From Puccinia triticina (lineage: Eukaryota > Basidiomycota > Pucciniomycetes > Pucciniales > Pucciniaceae), in contig NC_070574.1 in the NCBI RefSeq assembly GCF_026914185.1, positions 2,852,501 to 2,916,500 of the forward strand: a stretch of DNA of 64,000 bases, given 5' to 3'. Positions 11,800 through 23,219 of this stretch are shown piece after piece. The notes under the pieces are model-generated. The model worked only from the letters and a program-made list of their open reading frames with translations. It was not told where the DNA came from and ran no database searches. Each line of letters opens with the position of its first letter. The stretch's first letter is position 1. The position numbers and the translations under genes were made by a program.

Positions 11800-12560
11800 T
11801 AAGTCTCGTCTCGTCCACAGCCTTCATCGCTGGAAGGACTGGATGGCAGAATAACGCATCGACAATGGGTGACTTCCCGCCAAGATCTGAGGGCCTCCCA
11901 GAAGTGATCTCCAGCCCCAAAAGCTAGATTTCCCTGCGAAAATCTGCACTTTTTGGGTCTATATCCACAACTGCGAGGGTCTCAGATGTGAATGGAAGTC
12001 ATTGTAACTTTTGGTCATTCATAGGGGGTGATCCTTTTTTTTCAAAACTGTTGTTGTTTACTACTCGTGCTTTCTAAATTCTAGCAAAGGTTCCCCGATA
12101 CCTCAGGCGTAGCTTTTACTTTCCGTCCTCGAAGTGTCGCCATTGATTCAAACCTGTACATAAAACTCTAATTGTTCAATTGTTATAATCTAGAGGAGTT
12201 TCTGAAATACTTCCAGATACTTCTTCAGAGGTTCTAGTTACATACATCCGCGCACCCCATGCATTCTTGGAATGCCCCGTCAGCGTGGGTTTTGGCCTCA
12301 TTAGAGGTATGAAAGGCAGGTGGGGTTAATAAATAAAACAGACATTAGAATTTCTACCCAAGATGGTCAAGATTGCTTACCTCTGAACTTGACAATTTTC
12401 TCAAAAGGCAGTGAATGAGTTTACAGATGTTTCATCAGATATACACCAAACTTAACCCAAGTCCCTCGCTGCTGAGCCTGCGGGCGTCTGGTCTTGCAAA
12501 GCAAGCCTCCGATAGCCCTTGGCAGGAGGGAGTTGCGCGCTATCACCCCCTTTTGCAGAG
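11800..12560. other. Gene-free stretch
   Basis: No frame with recognisable content, no terminal repeats and no RNA-like fold noticed. Confidence 0.4.
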
Positions 12561-12563
12561 CCT

Positions 12564-12779
12564 CACTGCCAGCAAAATTGGCTGGGTTGAGTTTATCCCA
12601 GTTAAACTGGGATTAACTCAACCAATTTAAACTTGGTTGATCTCAACTGATGAAATATAAATGCAAGGTACCCCCCTTGGGTTTCTATTTCATTGGATGA
12701 GATCAACCCATTTTAAATTGGTTGAGTGCATCCCAGTTAAACTTGGATGACTTCATCCCAGCCAAATATGCTGGCAGTG
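12564..12779. mobile_element. 216-bp CACTA-type MITE, 3-bp TSD
   Basis: It begins CACTGCCAGCA and ends TGCTGGCAGTG, and the inner arms (GGCTGGGTTGAG, CCCAGTTAAAC) are also inverted. It is flanked by CCT at 12561-12563 and 12780-12782. CACTG termini with a 3-bp duplication are the hallmark of the CACTA (En/Spm) superfamily. It is too short to code, so it depends on a transposase elsewhere. Confidence 0.8.
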
Positions 12780-13035
12780 CCTAGAATTTCAGTTTGGCTG
12801 GGTAGTTATTTCAAACCATCACAGTTTCTTGCACTCAAAGAATTATGCTTTGAAAATTTGCTTGGCGCAAGGCCTTGCTTCTTGCCTGTAATCAGATACA
12901 ATCTGAGTTATGCCACACAACTCCTTCAAAGAGAAATAAATTTTCAAAGTAAACCAAAACTTGGAGTTTACTAAAGTCAAGTAACAGAGAAGAGCCGTGC
13001 TCACATACATACATATACTTTTTTTTGACTTACAG

Positions 13036-13445
13036 TCAACCCTCTGAACCCTCAATTGCCGGCACAGACCGGCCATCAAGACCATACAGCCCTGTGGATG
13101 ACCGGTACAGATCAGTCATTAAGGGGATATGTACAAAACCCTGGATGACTGGTACAGATTGTTCATCAAAGGGATATGTACAACCTCTCAATGACCGGTG
13201 TGTGCCGGTCATTGAGGGGACTCAACACTCTTAATGGCCAGTACAGACTGGCCATTGAGAGTATACAACCCCCTCAATGACCAGTCTGTGCCGGTCATTG
13301 AGGGGACTTGACACTCCCAATGACCGGGATCAACTGGTCATTGAGAGGACTTGATCCTTTCAATGACTGGTACTATACCATTGATTGAGAGGGTTTTATC
13401 CTCTCAATGACCGGCACATACCGGTCATTGAGAGTGTTGAGTACT
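13036..13445. repeat. Hairpin array, CTCAATGACCGG type
   Basis: About eight dyads of the form CTCAATGACCGGY...RCCGGTCATTGAG, roughly 50 bp apart, linked by spacers such as GGGGACTCAACAC. Individual arms are up to 16 bp and often perfect (for example 13388-13436). It is non-coding. See the related arrays at 23220, 43218, 44931 and 53095. Confidence 0.8.
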
Positions 13446-13637
13446 CAAGCTAGTTGTGTGTCAAACACGCTATGTATTAAACAGAGAGTCTGTGCTCTCA
13501 TTTTGTGATTAATTTCTGCAAATCTGGGTTATAGACTTGGTAATAGTCTTCAAGTTTATTTGTCTTGTTTAATTTTTCAGGACTGACTTGTATCAGTACA
13601 TAAAGAAAAAACATAAGGCTCAGCGCTTGTATGTTGA

Positions 13638-14046
13638 GCTGATGTGGAGAGGACCCCGGAAAGCCCTGACCAAGCCAACATATGTAAATTCCTGGAATTC
13701 CGGGTTTTGGATACGTGGGAAAATTGGGTTTTTCCCAATTAGAACCGGTTCAGATACGTTGTACATAAGGAGGATTTTGAACAATAAGGGCCTAAAGGGA
13801 AAAATTGGACAGAAAAAACCATTTTTTGGGTGGGAATTGAACCCAAGACCTAAATATTTGGTTTTGGTTTCCAGGAAATCCCAAAAAGATACCAAACACA
13901 TCAGGATCATCTTGGGACAAAAAAAACCATTTGGATATGTATCCACTGAATTACATCAGGAGCATTTTGCAAAAAAATGTCCCCTGGTTACGTGCAACAT
14001 ATGCCGGCTTGGTAGGGGCTCTCCAGGGTCCTATGTGGAGCAAAAA
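13638..14046. mobile_element. Fold-back element of about 410 bp
   Basis: The left arm, GAGAGGACCCCGGAAAGCCC followed by TGACCAAGCCAACATATG, pairs with CATATGCCGGCTTGGTAG and GGGTCCTATG on the right. Inner segments near GGATACGT and TATGTATCC also pair. This suggests a non-autonomous TIR element; a target duplication was not resolved. The open frames inside are by-products of the repeat. Confidence 0.55.
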
Positions 14047-14379
14047 AAAAAGTTTATCATGGAATGAGGGAGGTACAAGGGGAAAAGTGAAAAATGCATT
14101 CTCTGTGCGCCAGAAAGGGGAGTTATGGTATAAGTCTCTTCTGCAAAGGGCTGTTGGGGGCTTGCTTTACAAGTCACACGCCCGCAGCAGGGAGGAACTT
14201 TCTTAAGTTTGGATATACACCTTCTCCAGATGGGTCATTGCAAAGGTCTACAATGTGTAAAAAATTATTGCATGGGAGCCACAATGTCAATAGTACTAAT
14301 ACTAATAATCTATCCTTTTCCATATGTATACTTAGACATAGACATAACTGAGCCAAATTGGCTCCAGCAAGTCGTAAGA

Positions 14380-14473
14380 GGGTCTGGATTGCCCAGTGGT
14401 AACCATCACCTATGGAAGCTTGGTGTCACCCCTGTGCAATATACAAGTCCGGTGTTCAAATCCTGGCAGACCC
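14380..14473 (+). tRNA. Degenerate tRNA-like sequence
   Basis: A perfect 7-bp acceptor-like pair (GGGTCTG with CAGACCC) encloses 80 nt holding an A-box-like TTGCCCAGTGG and a B-box-like TGTTCAAATCC. The D and T stems do not form well and the unit is 94 nt long. It is a tRNA relic or SINE fragment, not a confident gene. Confidence 0.25.
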
Positions 14474-15745
14474 AACCCCTGGCCGCTACCCATTCCTGCC
14501 TGGACAACTACAACCCACATTCTATTTGCAAACCCTTTATTAGTTGTCCACTTTAACCAATCTTCCCACTTCCATTTCAATACCTGTTTCCCAGTTTAAT
14601 CAACCTGAAGTACCAGTTGAAAATTCCCCATCAACACCCCCTACCATCACTAAAAAAGATCACACAACACTTTAGATGCACGTATTTAACAGAACTTTCA
14701 TCATCAATTAAGTAATGAAACTCAACAATTGTCACAATCTTACCAATTTTACATAGAAATCATTATATTCATAGCGCAATGCCATAGGCAAAATTTCACT
14801 TTAAATAAATTAAAATCAAGGCATAAGAGCATCTCCAATGGTCTGGGGGGCATAAGTTGACCTATGTTTCCTGGACTGCAACCACCTGTAACAGTAGTTG
14901 CAGCTCAGCTCTGATTTGTGATTAATGGGAGCGCACCGGGAGGTGGGTGTGTTCCAACCCTGCAGACTGGAAAAAACCTACCCAAAAGCCTGCTTATGTG
15001 ATTTATTCAGGATATTAGAGGTCTTTGAGGCTTCCCTTTGCTGCACCTCACCCACCCCCTCTGCCTGCACTACTAGGCAAGCGCCAAGCTTGGAACCAAC
15101 CTCCATTGGCTTTCATTGCTGCGTGGACCATTGGCCCTTGCAGCATTCCACAACAGTCCCTCGCCTATGTGCATACATATTTATCCAAGTACGAGGCAAT
15201 AGCCCTCAACTTTGGGGCTCCAGGGCGTGTGGAATAATGAATCCCCCTTGAGTCTGCTCAAATGGACTTGTGGACTGGCCATAGTGGAAATGGATGTTGC
15301 TGAGGTCCATTACCCATGGGGATTGATTAGGTGTGGATGTCCACCCAAGCAATCTGCTTGAATGGACTGGGTGACTATCCCTAATAGAGTCCGTTGAATG
15401 GAGTGGATACATCCATCAGCGAGTCCGTTGAAGGGAGTTGGCTAAATTGAACGGACTCAGCGAGTCCATTGAAGGGAGTTGTTCAAAATACAGTCCGTCG
15501 AACAGATTCAATATGTACATCCCAAGAGACAGAGGTCAGGTATTCCATTCAAACTTCAAGTGGCTGCTTGAACAGGGTTGAATGGACTCATCAATACAAA
15601 AAGAGCATTCATGCCGGTGTTACTCGCATGTCAGAAATTTTTACAGGGTATCGACGCCAGTGTTACTCACATTGACAGATTTTTGTACGGTTTTTTTTGG
15701 CCCCCAGAGGCTATTCCTTTATTTATATGTAGATGTAGATATTAA
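14474..15745. other. Gene-free stretch with loose GAGTCCGTTGAAG repeats
   Basis: Between about 15240 and 15600 variants of GTCCGTTGAATGGAGT recur six or so times in both orientations, a weak relative of the hairpin arrays. No gene is seen. Confidence 0.4.
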
Positions 15746-16100
15746 GGCCCCGTTTGGAGCCAATATAAATATAGGTGATATAATCATTTGTAAATTCAAT
15801 AAAAAATACAAAATTCAACATAAAGAATCCAATTTTTTTTGTAAGAAACCTGCAGTACTGTTCTCATCAACTATGAAGTCAGATTTAACTGATTCAGCCA
15901 TCTTCAGCACCATAATACCATTATATTGCTTTGTTTTGGTCAAAAGCAATATAATGGTACTACAGTACTGAACATGGCTGAATCAGTTGAATCTGACTTC
16001 ATAATTGAAGAGACCAGTATTGTAGGTTGCCTAGAAAAAATATTTGGAGGCTTTATGTTGAATTTTGTAGTTTTCATTGAACTAGAGCCCAAAGCGGCTC
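15746..16100. mobile_element. Fold-back MITE with GGCCCCGTTTGG end
   Basis: Two arms of about 170 bp pair almost throughout: TACAAAATTCAACATAAA, TATGAAGTCAGATTTAACTG and ATACCATTATATTGCTTT occur inverted on the other side of a short centre near 15937. The left end is preceded by TAA and begins GGCCCCGTTTGG, the style of Tourist/PIF-Harbinger MITEs. The right end is eroded (AAAGCGGCTC), so the duplication cannot be confirmed. Confidence 0.65.
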
Positions 16101-17519
16101 TGCCGCTGCAGGGCCCATGCTATTCCCCAGCACCCGGCACACAGTTATAGTCAGGAGATGACAACAAGGATGGGAAGGATTCTGGACAACACAACTCCAT
16201 CAACACTAACTAAAGAGACCGCAGAACCTCTTACTTGGAAAACATATGATTGTCCCCATTCTACATTACAAACAACTTCCTGTATACAGCCCATCTCACC
16301 AGTATGCAGCTTGGATTGTACATAACATGATCAACCCCAGCAATTGCGCCCCCTCTATTGGCAAAGCCTCAATCGGGTGTATCCAACACCATGTTTACAA
16401 CTCCAGACCATGAGCACTTAGAATCTCACAAACAGAGCCAGGCAAGACCCTCTCCCATCCAGGGATGTTTTGGTACCCCACAATTGATGAGTTTCAAGTT
16501 ATCCAATACTTGAACTCCACTCTGGTTTCGCTGAGCCTCCAGAAGCGTACCCGCTGCAGGTGGGCCGGACACACAATCGCAACTCAAGAGCCCTCTCAAT
16601 TGTCATGTCTGCAGTCCACAACGTTTCAAGGAGCAAGCTAGAATAATTTTTGTTCATTGGCAGAGTCCATAAAGCTGTGGTTAGTAGACTGCCGGATATT
16701 GAAGCCAATTGGGCCAACTTGCATAGCTCTTATCTGGAGACTTCAGCTCAATGCTATTATCAGTCATGAAGAGTCCGCTCGCCCCTCCACCCCAGTGAGT
16801 GGATGCCGGGTTCTTCTCCAGGTGCATGAATATTGAGGAATTACCCGCCATGAATACCAGTACCATTGTTTCTTGTACTGAGGATCCTTGCACTTCTGCG
16901 CAGGTTGATAAAGTCAGTTATCAAGAGCGTGGCTCAGCTGCAAGGAAGGCGGAGGAGCACGGCAAGGGGATATACCAGTAGCTGCGCTCAATAAGTAAGG
17001 CTCCACAGTGAACCATTTACGGTCTCAAATACGATTTCACATAGCTCTGGGTAGCAGTCAACTCACCCCTTGATCAGGTCTCATTTGATTTCAAAAGCCT
17101 CTTCCAGTCTTCCCCAGTCAAATTTAAGGCACTTGCCGTGGAGAAGATTTCCCACCCTTGTATCTCCCCTAGCAGATAGGTCCACCCACCATAATCCAGC
17201 AACTTAACAGACTGTCAACACCATGCTCACAGCTCTTTGATCTTGATACACGCATCAATTAGGTTCAAATTTCAACAAAATTCACATCATCCAACACACT
17301 TAACAGTTCAACACTCTTTCTCTTTTGATCTGCGACAAAATGACCTTAATTTCAACACAAGAGATCCAATCACCCGCCCTGAGTTTGAGAAACTGGGGTC
17401 TTCACCAAATCAACACTCAAAACCAACACCTGCACAATTGGGCAAGCACTGAAATTTAACATCAGTTCAAATTGCAAACAACACTCATGCGGGATAATCA
17501 ACTCACAGTTCATGCAAAT
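16101..17519. other. Gene-free stretch
   Basis: Frames of about 70 codons on the minus strand at 16499-16893 show no motif I recognise. No terminal repeats are evident. It may be degraded transposon DNA. Confidence 0.35.
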
Positions 17520-18045
17520 ATTTGCCTATGAACAACATTGACAACCCCATCTTGCTCGGCCGGTTTCGCCACGAGTACATAGATTCTCGGCACTTGAGAA
17601 TCAAGACAACGCAACGTAGAGCTGGCCATGAGAAAATACGTTGGTGGTGAGAAACACCCCAACCCTTGAGAAAGTCTGTCCTTGTGGCTTGTTTATTGAC
17701 ATTGCAAAAGCGGGCGAGACTGGAAACTGATATTGGAAAAAGCTCAGTCCTGGTCTCGCCAATCCCTTGTTATGCAGTTTAACTCGCGGCAACATTATAG
17801 TTCACCCTTGAAATGGGCCTGTCATCAAACACCCTTGAATATAAACATGGCTGAAAACTGTCACCAGCATGCAAGTGCCATTGCAGATACCACCATTCAT
17901 GTTCATGTTTTGGGTGATGACAATTGGCATGCCAATCTTCACCTTTATTGAATGTTCTGGCAGGCCTGAAATTGAGATCTTGTTCAGGCACTCTTCAGGA
18001 AGGCTATCCCAGCCATCTGGATCCATTGTGTTGACCAACGGGAGC
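17520..18045 (-). pseudogene. Helitron (PIF1-type) helicase relic, C-terminal part
   Basis: Read on the minus strand, two frames give LPEECLNKISISGLPEHSIK, KIGMPIVITQNMNMNGGICNGT and then SINKPQGQTFSRVGVFL and FSHGQLYVALS. These are the late helicase motifs of Helitron Rep-Hel proteins. The frame breaks between 17795 and 17802. The conserved Arg after YVALS is replaced by TGA, and a further shift follows in the AENLCTRG segment. No Rep domain, no upstream helicase motifs and no Helitron ends were found, so this is a truncated, dead fragment. Confidence 0.75.
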
Positions 18046-18144
18046 TCTAAGTTTCTGTGTTTGTGTGAATTAAGTAAACTTGGATATTTAATTGTTTTCC
18101 AATGTGATTTATTCCTGTGAAATTGAAACATTGCATGGCAACTT

Positions 18145-18278
18145 CATAAATGGTCGAATTTATGACGCGCGACCCCCGGGGGTTTCAAAGTTTTGGTGGC
18201 AACGGGGGGCAAACTTTGGGTCGCGGCGTCATAAATTCAACCATTTACGACGTATAACGCGGCAGCCAAACGGGGCCT
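18145..18278. mobile_element. Half of a GGCCCCGTTTGG palindrome element
   Basis: AAATGGTCGAATTTATGACG at 18148 is inverted at CGTCATAAATTCAACCATTT near 18245, around a GGGGG-rich centre. The right side continues to GCCAAACGGGGCC, the Tourist-like end, but the left side lacks that end. Truncated or rearranged. Confidence 0.45.
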
Positions 18279-18285
18279 ACAGTGC

Positions 18286-19091
18286 CCCCCATGACTTCTC
18301 AACTACCCCTACAGGGGGGTTCCAAATTTTGGAGATTTTTTTTCCAAAAATTATTTTAAAAGTGGGCTGATGCTGGGCTCTTTTTGGCCCATTTTTTGAT
18401 GCAAATGTCACATTTCACCAACCAGACCTGGTAACATGCATGATAATAGTCCAAATTCATTGAAATTTCACTGGACTCGCTGCCAAGAGAGCAATGAAGA
18501 AATATTCTTCACATTGCCATATTCCAAAGAGTGTACTGATGGATATGGCAATCATCAATAACTAAGGAGGTGCATATTTGCATAAATACCTACACCTGTA
18601 GTATGTATGTACATAGATACTTTGGTCTCTAAATACATAATAAATATTCTATAAGTCCATAGTACATGTCTGTAACCACATACTATGGTCTCAAAACCAG
18701 CTGTTGCAAATTTTGCATCTGAAAAAAATGAAACTTTTTTTTGAGGCATTGCACAGACTTCAAAGTTATATTTTTGAGTTCTCCTACGTCTGTAGGGCTC
18801 AAAAATGTATAGTTTACATGTGATACATGTCTGGTGACTTTGAACACATTGTTCAAAGTTCAAATTTTTTTTGCAGGTGTGGGGTAGTTGAGAAGTTGTG
18901 GGGGGCACTGTAGTAACACCATAAAACCATCAACTTTCAAGCTGAAAAAAATATGTACCATACAAAACAAAACCAAAAGATAGGGATAGATGAGACAAAT
19001 CAAATCATGTAGATATGTAAAAGGCAAGCACGTTGCCAAAGGCCCGACAAGTTAAGTAATATTTGAATGCTTCAAATTCCTTAACGAAGTC
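18286..19091. other. AT-rich gene-free stretch
   Basis: No supported gene or terminal repeat. Weak echoes of AGTGCCCCCCA at 18282 and its inverse at 18900-18912 may mark the ends of another decayed element, but the interior does not pair. Confidence 0.3.
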
Positions 19092-19094
19092 TAA

Positions 19095-19822
19095 GGCCCC
19101 AATTATAAACAATAATTGGGACTTTATTGAAAAATAATCAAAACTCGATTGAAATTATGATTATAGCTATTTTTTAGTAAGAAAAATACTTCAATAATGT
19201 TTCAATTGAAGTACAATTATAAACAAAATGCGCAACAGAGCAAATTTTGCCCTCCTGTACACAAATACTGGCCAGCTCAACTGCAGTATTGCCTGTTGAG
19301 ACCATCCGCCGCTGGGATAATCCAAGTTTCCCAGTCCAACCCCCACGTTCAAGAGGTACTGGCGACCTGTTGGTGTGCGGGAATAATCAAGGTCGGGGTC
19401 GCCCACTGGCCAGGATCCATCTGGATTGTCCAGGTACAGCTGGCTGTTGTCAGTCGGTCAAGCGTTAGGGTCCATGATCAGCAATCAATTGGGGTTGGGC
19501 GTTGCCGGCGAATTGGACGGGGGGTTGATGGGCAGATGGGCGGATGGGTGGATGGTCGAGAGAGGGCCAGACCCCTGCCGAAACCACTACGATCCCATGC
19601 CCTGCACGTGTGTATTGGCTATTGAGTTGAAACTCAATTGTACAATCCTATAGTGATCATACACACCTGTATTCAGCTCGATAAGGGAATTTTAGCAAAT
19701 TTTCATTCCAAAAAAATGCAGACATTCAAATTTTTTTTAACTAAAAAATAGTTAAGAGTGAATCTTGATTTGGTTTGGATTATTTTTCAATAAAGTCCCA
19801 ATTATTGTTTATAATTGGGGCC
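19095..19822. mobile_element. 728-bp PIF/Harbinger-type MITE, TAA duplication
   Basis: The left end GGCCCCAATTATAAACAATA, continuing through ATTGGGACTTTATTGAAAAATAATC, is matched almost perfectly inverted at 19783-19822, giving TIRs near 45 bp. TAA lies on both sides (19092-19094 and 19823-19825). A 3-bp TAA/TTA target and GGCC ends are typical of PIF/Harbinger (Tourist). There is no transposase; the GC-rich interior frames show no domain. Confidence 0.8.
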
Positions 19823-19825
19823 TAA

Positions 19826-20177
19826 GGCCCCATAAAAGACGCTCCGATGCTCACCCCAAAAAGCGGTGATAACTCCGAAGTCACTCCTTTCGAAGGCTCG
19901 CGCTTCGCGCTAGCCCAGGCTGTATTAGGGCCTTCCAAAGCAAGGGACTTGTGTTAAATTAGTATGTATACACATTGTTTGACCATAAAACCTGCGGTGG
20001 TAAGTTGGACTTCCTCTGAATACGTATACACAGATGGAGAATTGCGATAAGGGTAATCGGAACTTACGTTACGTTTCTTACCTCAAGATTTTGAAATACA
20101 GCAATCTGTATTTTTCGTTCTCGAAAATGCTACATTGTAAGCCAATTGGTATCCTCAAAATCCGCCCTTGCGATGCA
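19826..20177. other. Gene-free stretch
   Basis: It holds a short CTCGCGCTTCGCGCTAGC palindrome near 19896. Nothing else is supported. Confidence 0.3.
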
Positions 20178-20186
20178 GGTTCTCCA

Positions 20187-20315
20187 CTGTGTAGTTCAAC
20201 ACGAGCCCCTCGTTTCAGAGCAAGGCGGCCTGAAACATCGTCGGGCGCCTCTCGCAAGAAGCGCCCCGCGAGGCGCCGGTCCTCCGGCCCCTGAAACGAG
20301 GGGGGTTGCGGCTAG
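20187..20315. mobile_element. 129-bp MITE, family M9 copy 1, 9-bp TSD
   Basis: It is bounded by the exact 9-bp duplication GGTTCTCCA (20178-20186 and 20316-20324). Inside, AGCCCCTCGTTTCAG and CTGAAACGAGGGG are inverted, and the centre is very GC-rich with GGCGCC palindromes. It is the same family as 54062-54197. A 9-bp duplication points to Mutator-like transposition. Non-coding. Confidence 0.85.
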
Positions 20316-20406
20316 GTTCTCCAGCCCACGGATCATGCCATGCCTTATCACGGCACTTTTGGGATCAAGTACTTATTTTGTCAGAATATAAATACTTAAG
20401 AAAAGA

Positions 20407-20864
20407 TCAGTTACAGTGAAAGGGTTTCTTCTTTGATCTTGGAGTGTTAGGAGTACTTGATTGCGCTTCTAGCCATCCAATATCTTTTGACTGATTTTCA
20501 ACGAAGACTCTTGGCGATGGTCCATCTGAAAACATTGGCCTCGACATTGGCCGTACTACTGCTGGCGGAAATTTGGACATGTTTTCCTCCTCCAAACAAA
20601 CAAGTTTCAAACAAGGGGAAGGCAGTTGAACGTGATATCGAAGGTAGAAGTAATCATTCCCTTTGGCTGTGCTGATTAGGATAATGTAGATATAACGATA
20701 AAAAAAATGTTATTCTGATTCCCTCTTACCTTAATAGCCTTGGACGATCCCATGGACCTGGCGCTCACCCCAAGTAAAGTCAAACATTCTTCCAAGCAGG
20801 ATGAATCTGATTTGATCCGAGGCGAAAATGGTGGGTGCATTCGCCACACCTTCATGGCCTCCAA
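20407..20864 (-). CDS. Possible small two-exon gene or fragment
   Basis: The 45 codons from the ATG at 20862-20864 end in a good donor (AAG/gtaaga at 20730). Acceptor AGs follow at about 20672 and 20667, and a 68-codon frame continues to 20407. The best acceptor gives a different frame that stops near 20611, so I cannot join the two cleanly. It is Ser/Pro-rich with no domain I recognise. It lies head to head with the 21111 gene and may share its promoter region. Confidence 0.28.
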
Positions 20865-21110
20865 CTGTTTAAATAATGAAAGATTGAGAGAACCATTGCG
20901 AATTGACTAGATGGTTTTCTGGGCGTCAAGAAGGTCGGCAAGAATGATCAGTCCAGCAAGCAGATTGAGTCTATCAGTGGAAGCTCAAGTTACCGACACC
21001 TTGTTGCTGTCGCGCAGGAAATTAGTGAGCCCGAAAGAAAATCAGATTTTATTCCAGGCTATGTAGCGCATCTTGTGCTCTTGTTAACCAAAAATTTTGC
21101 TTGTTCAGAA

Positions 21111-22718
21111 ATGGTATTGAGAGCGCGGCACGATCAGAGTAAGTGACCTCTCCCTACTTGGACAATCAGTATGCGGATTTATTGTAACTGAGAAATATGC
21201 TCACGTAGAAACTTTGGCAAAGAAACAGGCAGATTGGGAGTCGGTGATCAAGAATGCTGAATGGACTAAAGAGATAATCTACGAAGCCATACCATCACGT
21301 GTTTCTATGACTGACCTGGAAACCATGAAAGAAATTGTTGGGCGATTGGAAGGTTTATACGAGCTTATTGAGACTATATATGGTCCTCAGACTTCAGTGA
21401 CTTCGACCGGGAAATCTACTCGCCAGAAATTACTCGACTTTGTTCCAAAACCTTCTCTTGAATTGGACGAGTACAAGAAATGGATTCCAAAGCTAGTTTC
21501 ACTCCTGGACGTGCCCACAGACTTGGGCGACCACAACTTTCATGTTAGGGTAGCTTGGAACAGATGCATCCTACAGACCTTAACATATTTATACAAATAC
21601 CACCTCATCCCAGCCGAGTTGGCAGAAAGCTTTCAAGGTTACCCGAGGGACCCTGTATTCTTAAAATGGCTTGCTATGGAATCTCATGACACGTTTCGAC
21701 CAAATACCAGATACTGGAGCAACTTTCACCGAAGCTTAGAAGACGTCGATTTCCTCCAAAACCATCCACTACTCTCATCAATCGCGCAAATCTTCAATGG
21801 TGAGTGATTTACGAATACTACAACATATTAAGTGGAACCCTGCTGGTCTTATCATGTGTATGCTGATTCTTTGAATTTAATGAAATCCCAATCCTCACTT
21901 TGCTCTTAGAACTTGGAAGAAGAGAACAAGATTTTATTGTGTTTTACCGTCTCAAATTCGTCATTGAGTCTTTCTATGAAAGGACTCTCCCTTATGAAGA
22001 AATGGATCCCAACACAAAACCAATCGAAGCACAATGGCATCTCGAATTCTTAGAGAAGATGGAAAAAACTGTATCCAAAGAGTTTGAACTGACTAACAGC
22101 CAGTATGAAGCAGAGTTGGCAAATGGATTGTTAGAAGTTAAAGACGAGCTAATGGAAATGAAGAATTTCCTGATTGGACCAATTGTCGGACCAGAGCATG
22201 ATAACAAGTCGGTATTCTACATCCTAAGGTATTCATTTGACATCTTGGACTTTGCCCAAAAGAAGTATGGTGCCAAGTTTATCGAACAACTGGGATTAAA
22301 TGACCACCTGGATCCGAGAACGGTCCAATACCAAAGAAACTTTGAATTTATGAAAGCAATCACACAACTCAATTTGTGGACAAAGATTCTTTTAGATTAC
22401 GGGTGTTTCCTCCTCACCGAACTTCAATACGGCCGAGAAGTCCCACCAGATGCATGGTCAAACAAAATCACTTTCTTTTGGAGAAAACTGATGGAATCAG
22501 CGAATGGATACAAACAAACCTTACTCCTGGAATGCAAAAATGATCCCACATGGAAAGAGTTCCTTGAAATCGATCCATTTTTTGCTTCTGCTAAACGGGC
22601 ATGGGACCATAAAATCCAAATCTTTCCTGAGCTTTATGATTTGTTAAAAAGTCTCATGGATAAAGGAATCTCCGACGCTGAGATTGATGAGCTGCGAGAT
22701 ATCTTTTTTGAAAAATGA
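21111..22718 (+). CDS. Hypothetical helical protein, 475 residues
   Basis: Three exons, 21111-21138, 21209-21799 and 21910-22718, with introns of 70 and 110 bp (gtaagt and gtgagt donors) and matching phases; hence the ATG at 21111 giving a nine-codon first exon. No signal peptide, membrane segment or catalytic motif is visible. The protein is rich in charged residues and predicted helices, with aromatic-rich strings such as WLAMESHDTFRPNTRYWSNF and LWTKILLDYGCFLL. I do not recognise the family; tiny first exons and such helical proteins are common among lineage-specific rust genes. The frame is intact. Confidence 0.8.
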
Positions 22719-23219
22719 AATGTGAGTTCATTTCATCATGAATTCAAGTGGTTGTCTTCTTCAATCACCCAAAATGCCAATGTTGAAAAGTTTGTGTTCG
22801 TCGTGATGCCTGTCATCACAGTGCTGGTTACCAGCTTGGTGTTTTAGCCAATCTGCTCATAATTGCCGCATTCTCCACAGTGTTTCTCTTTTCTCTTTTG
22901 TTTATATCAAAGTATATTAAAGCCTGTGAAGCATGGAACAAAAATTCAAGGGTTTCCCCTACAAATCTACAAAAATTGCAAAAAAAATCAATAGTTACCC
23001 CTCTACAAATGCCAAAAGAAAAAAATGCAACAGTTTCCCCTCTACAGGTGAAAAACAAATGGAAAACAGAAAATGAACTAGCACCCAGCCACTAAAAATC
23101 AGCAAGCTGATGCACCGTGGCCCACTGTCCATCCCTGTCTAGCAGGGTCAAAAAACAGTGAGAGGATGGCCCCCAGCACGCCGCATTGAAGGCATTATGC
23201 AAAAAGGGGACCAACAATT
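22719..23219. other. 3' flank with CCCCTCTACA repeats
   Basis: Probably the 3' UTR of the preceding gene, then a small direct repetition of TTTCCCCTCTACAAATG-like words (22950-23050). No gene. Confidence 0.4.

Noticed and set aside
13036..13445. CRISPR array
   Set aside because: Regular repeats with spacers, but the repeats are variable palindromes, spacers are not unique sequence, no cas genes exist and the genome is eukaryotic.
16499..16893. Copia-type pol remnant
   Set aside because: Two minus-strand frames of about 70 codons carry none of the integrase or RT motifs.
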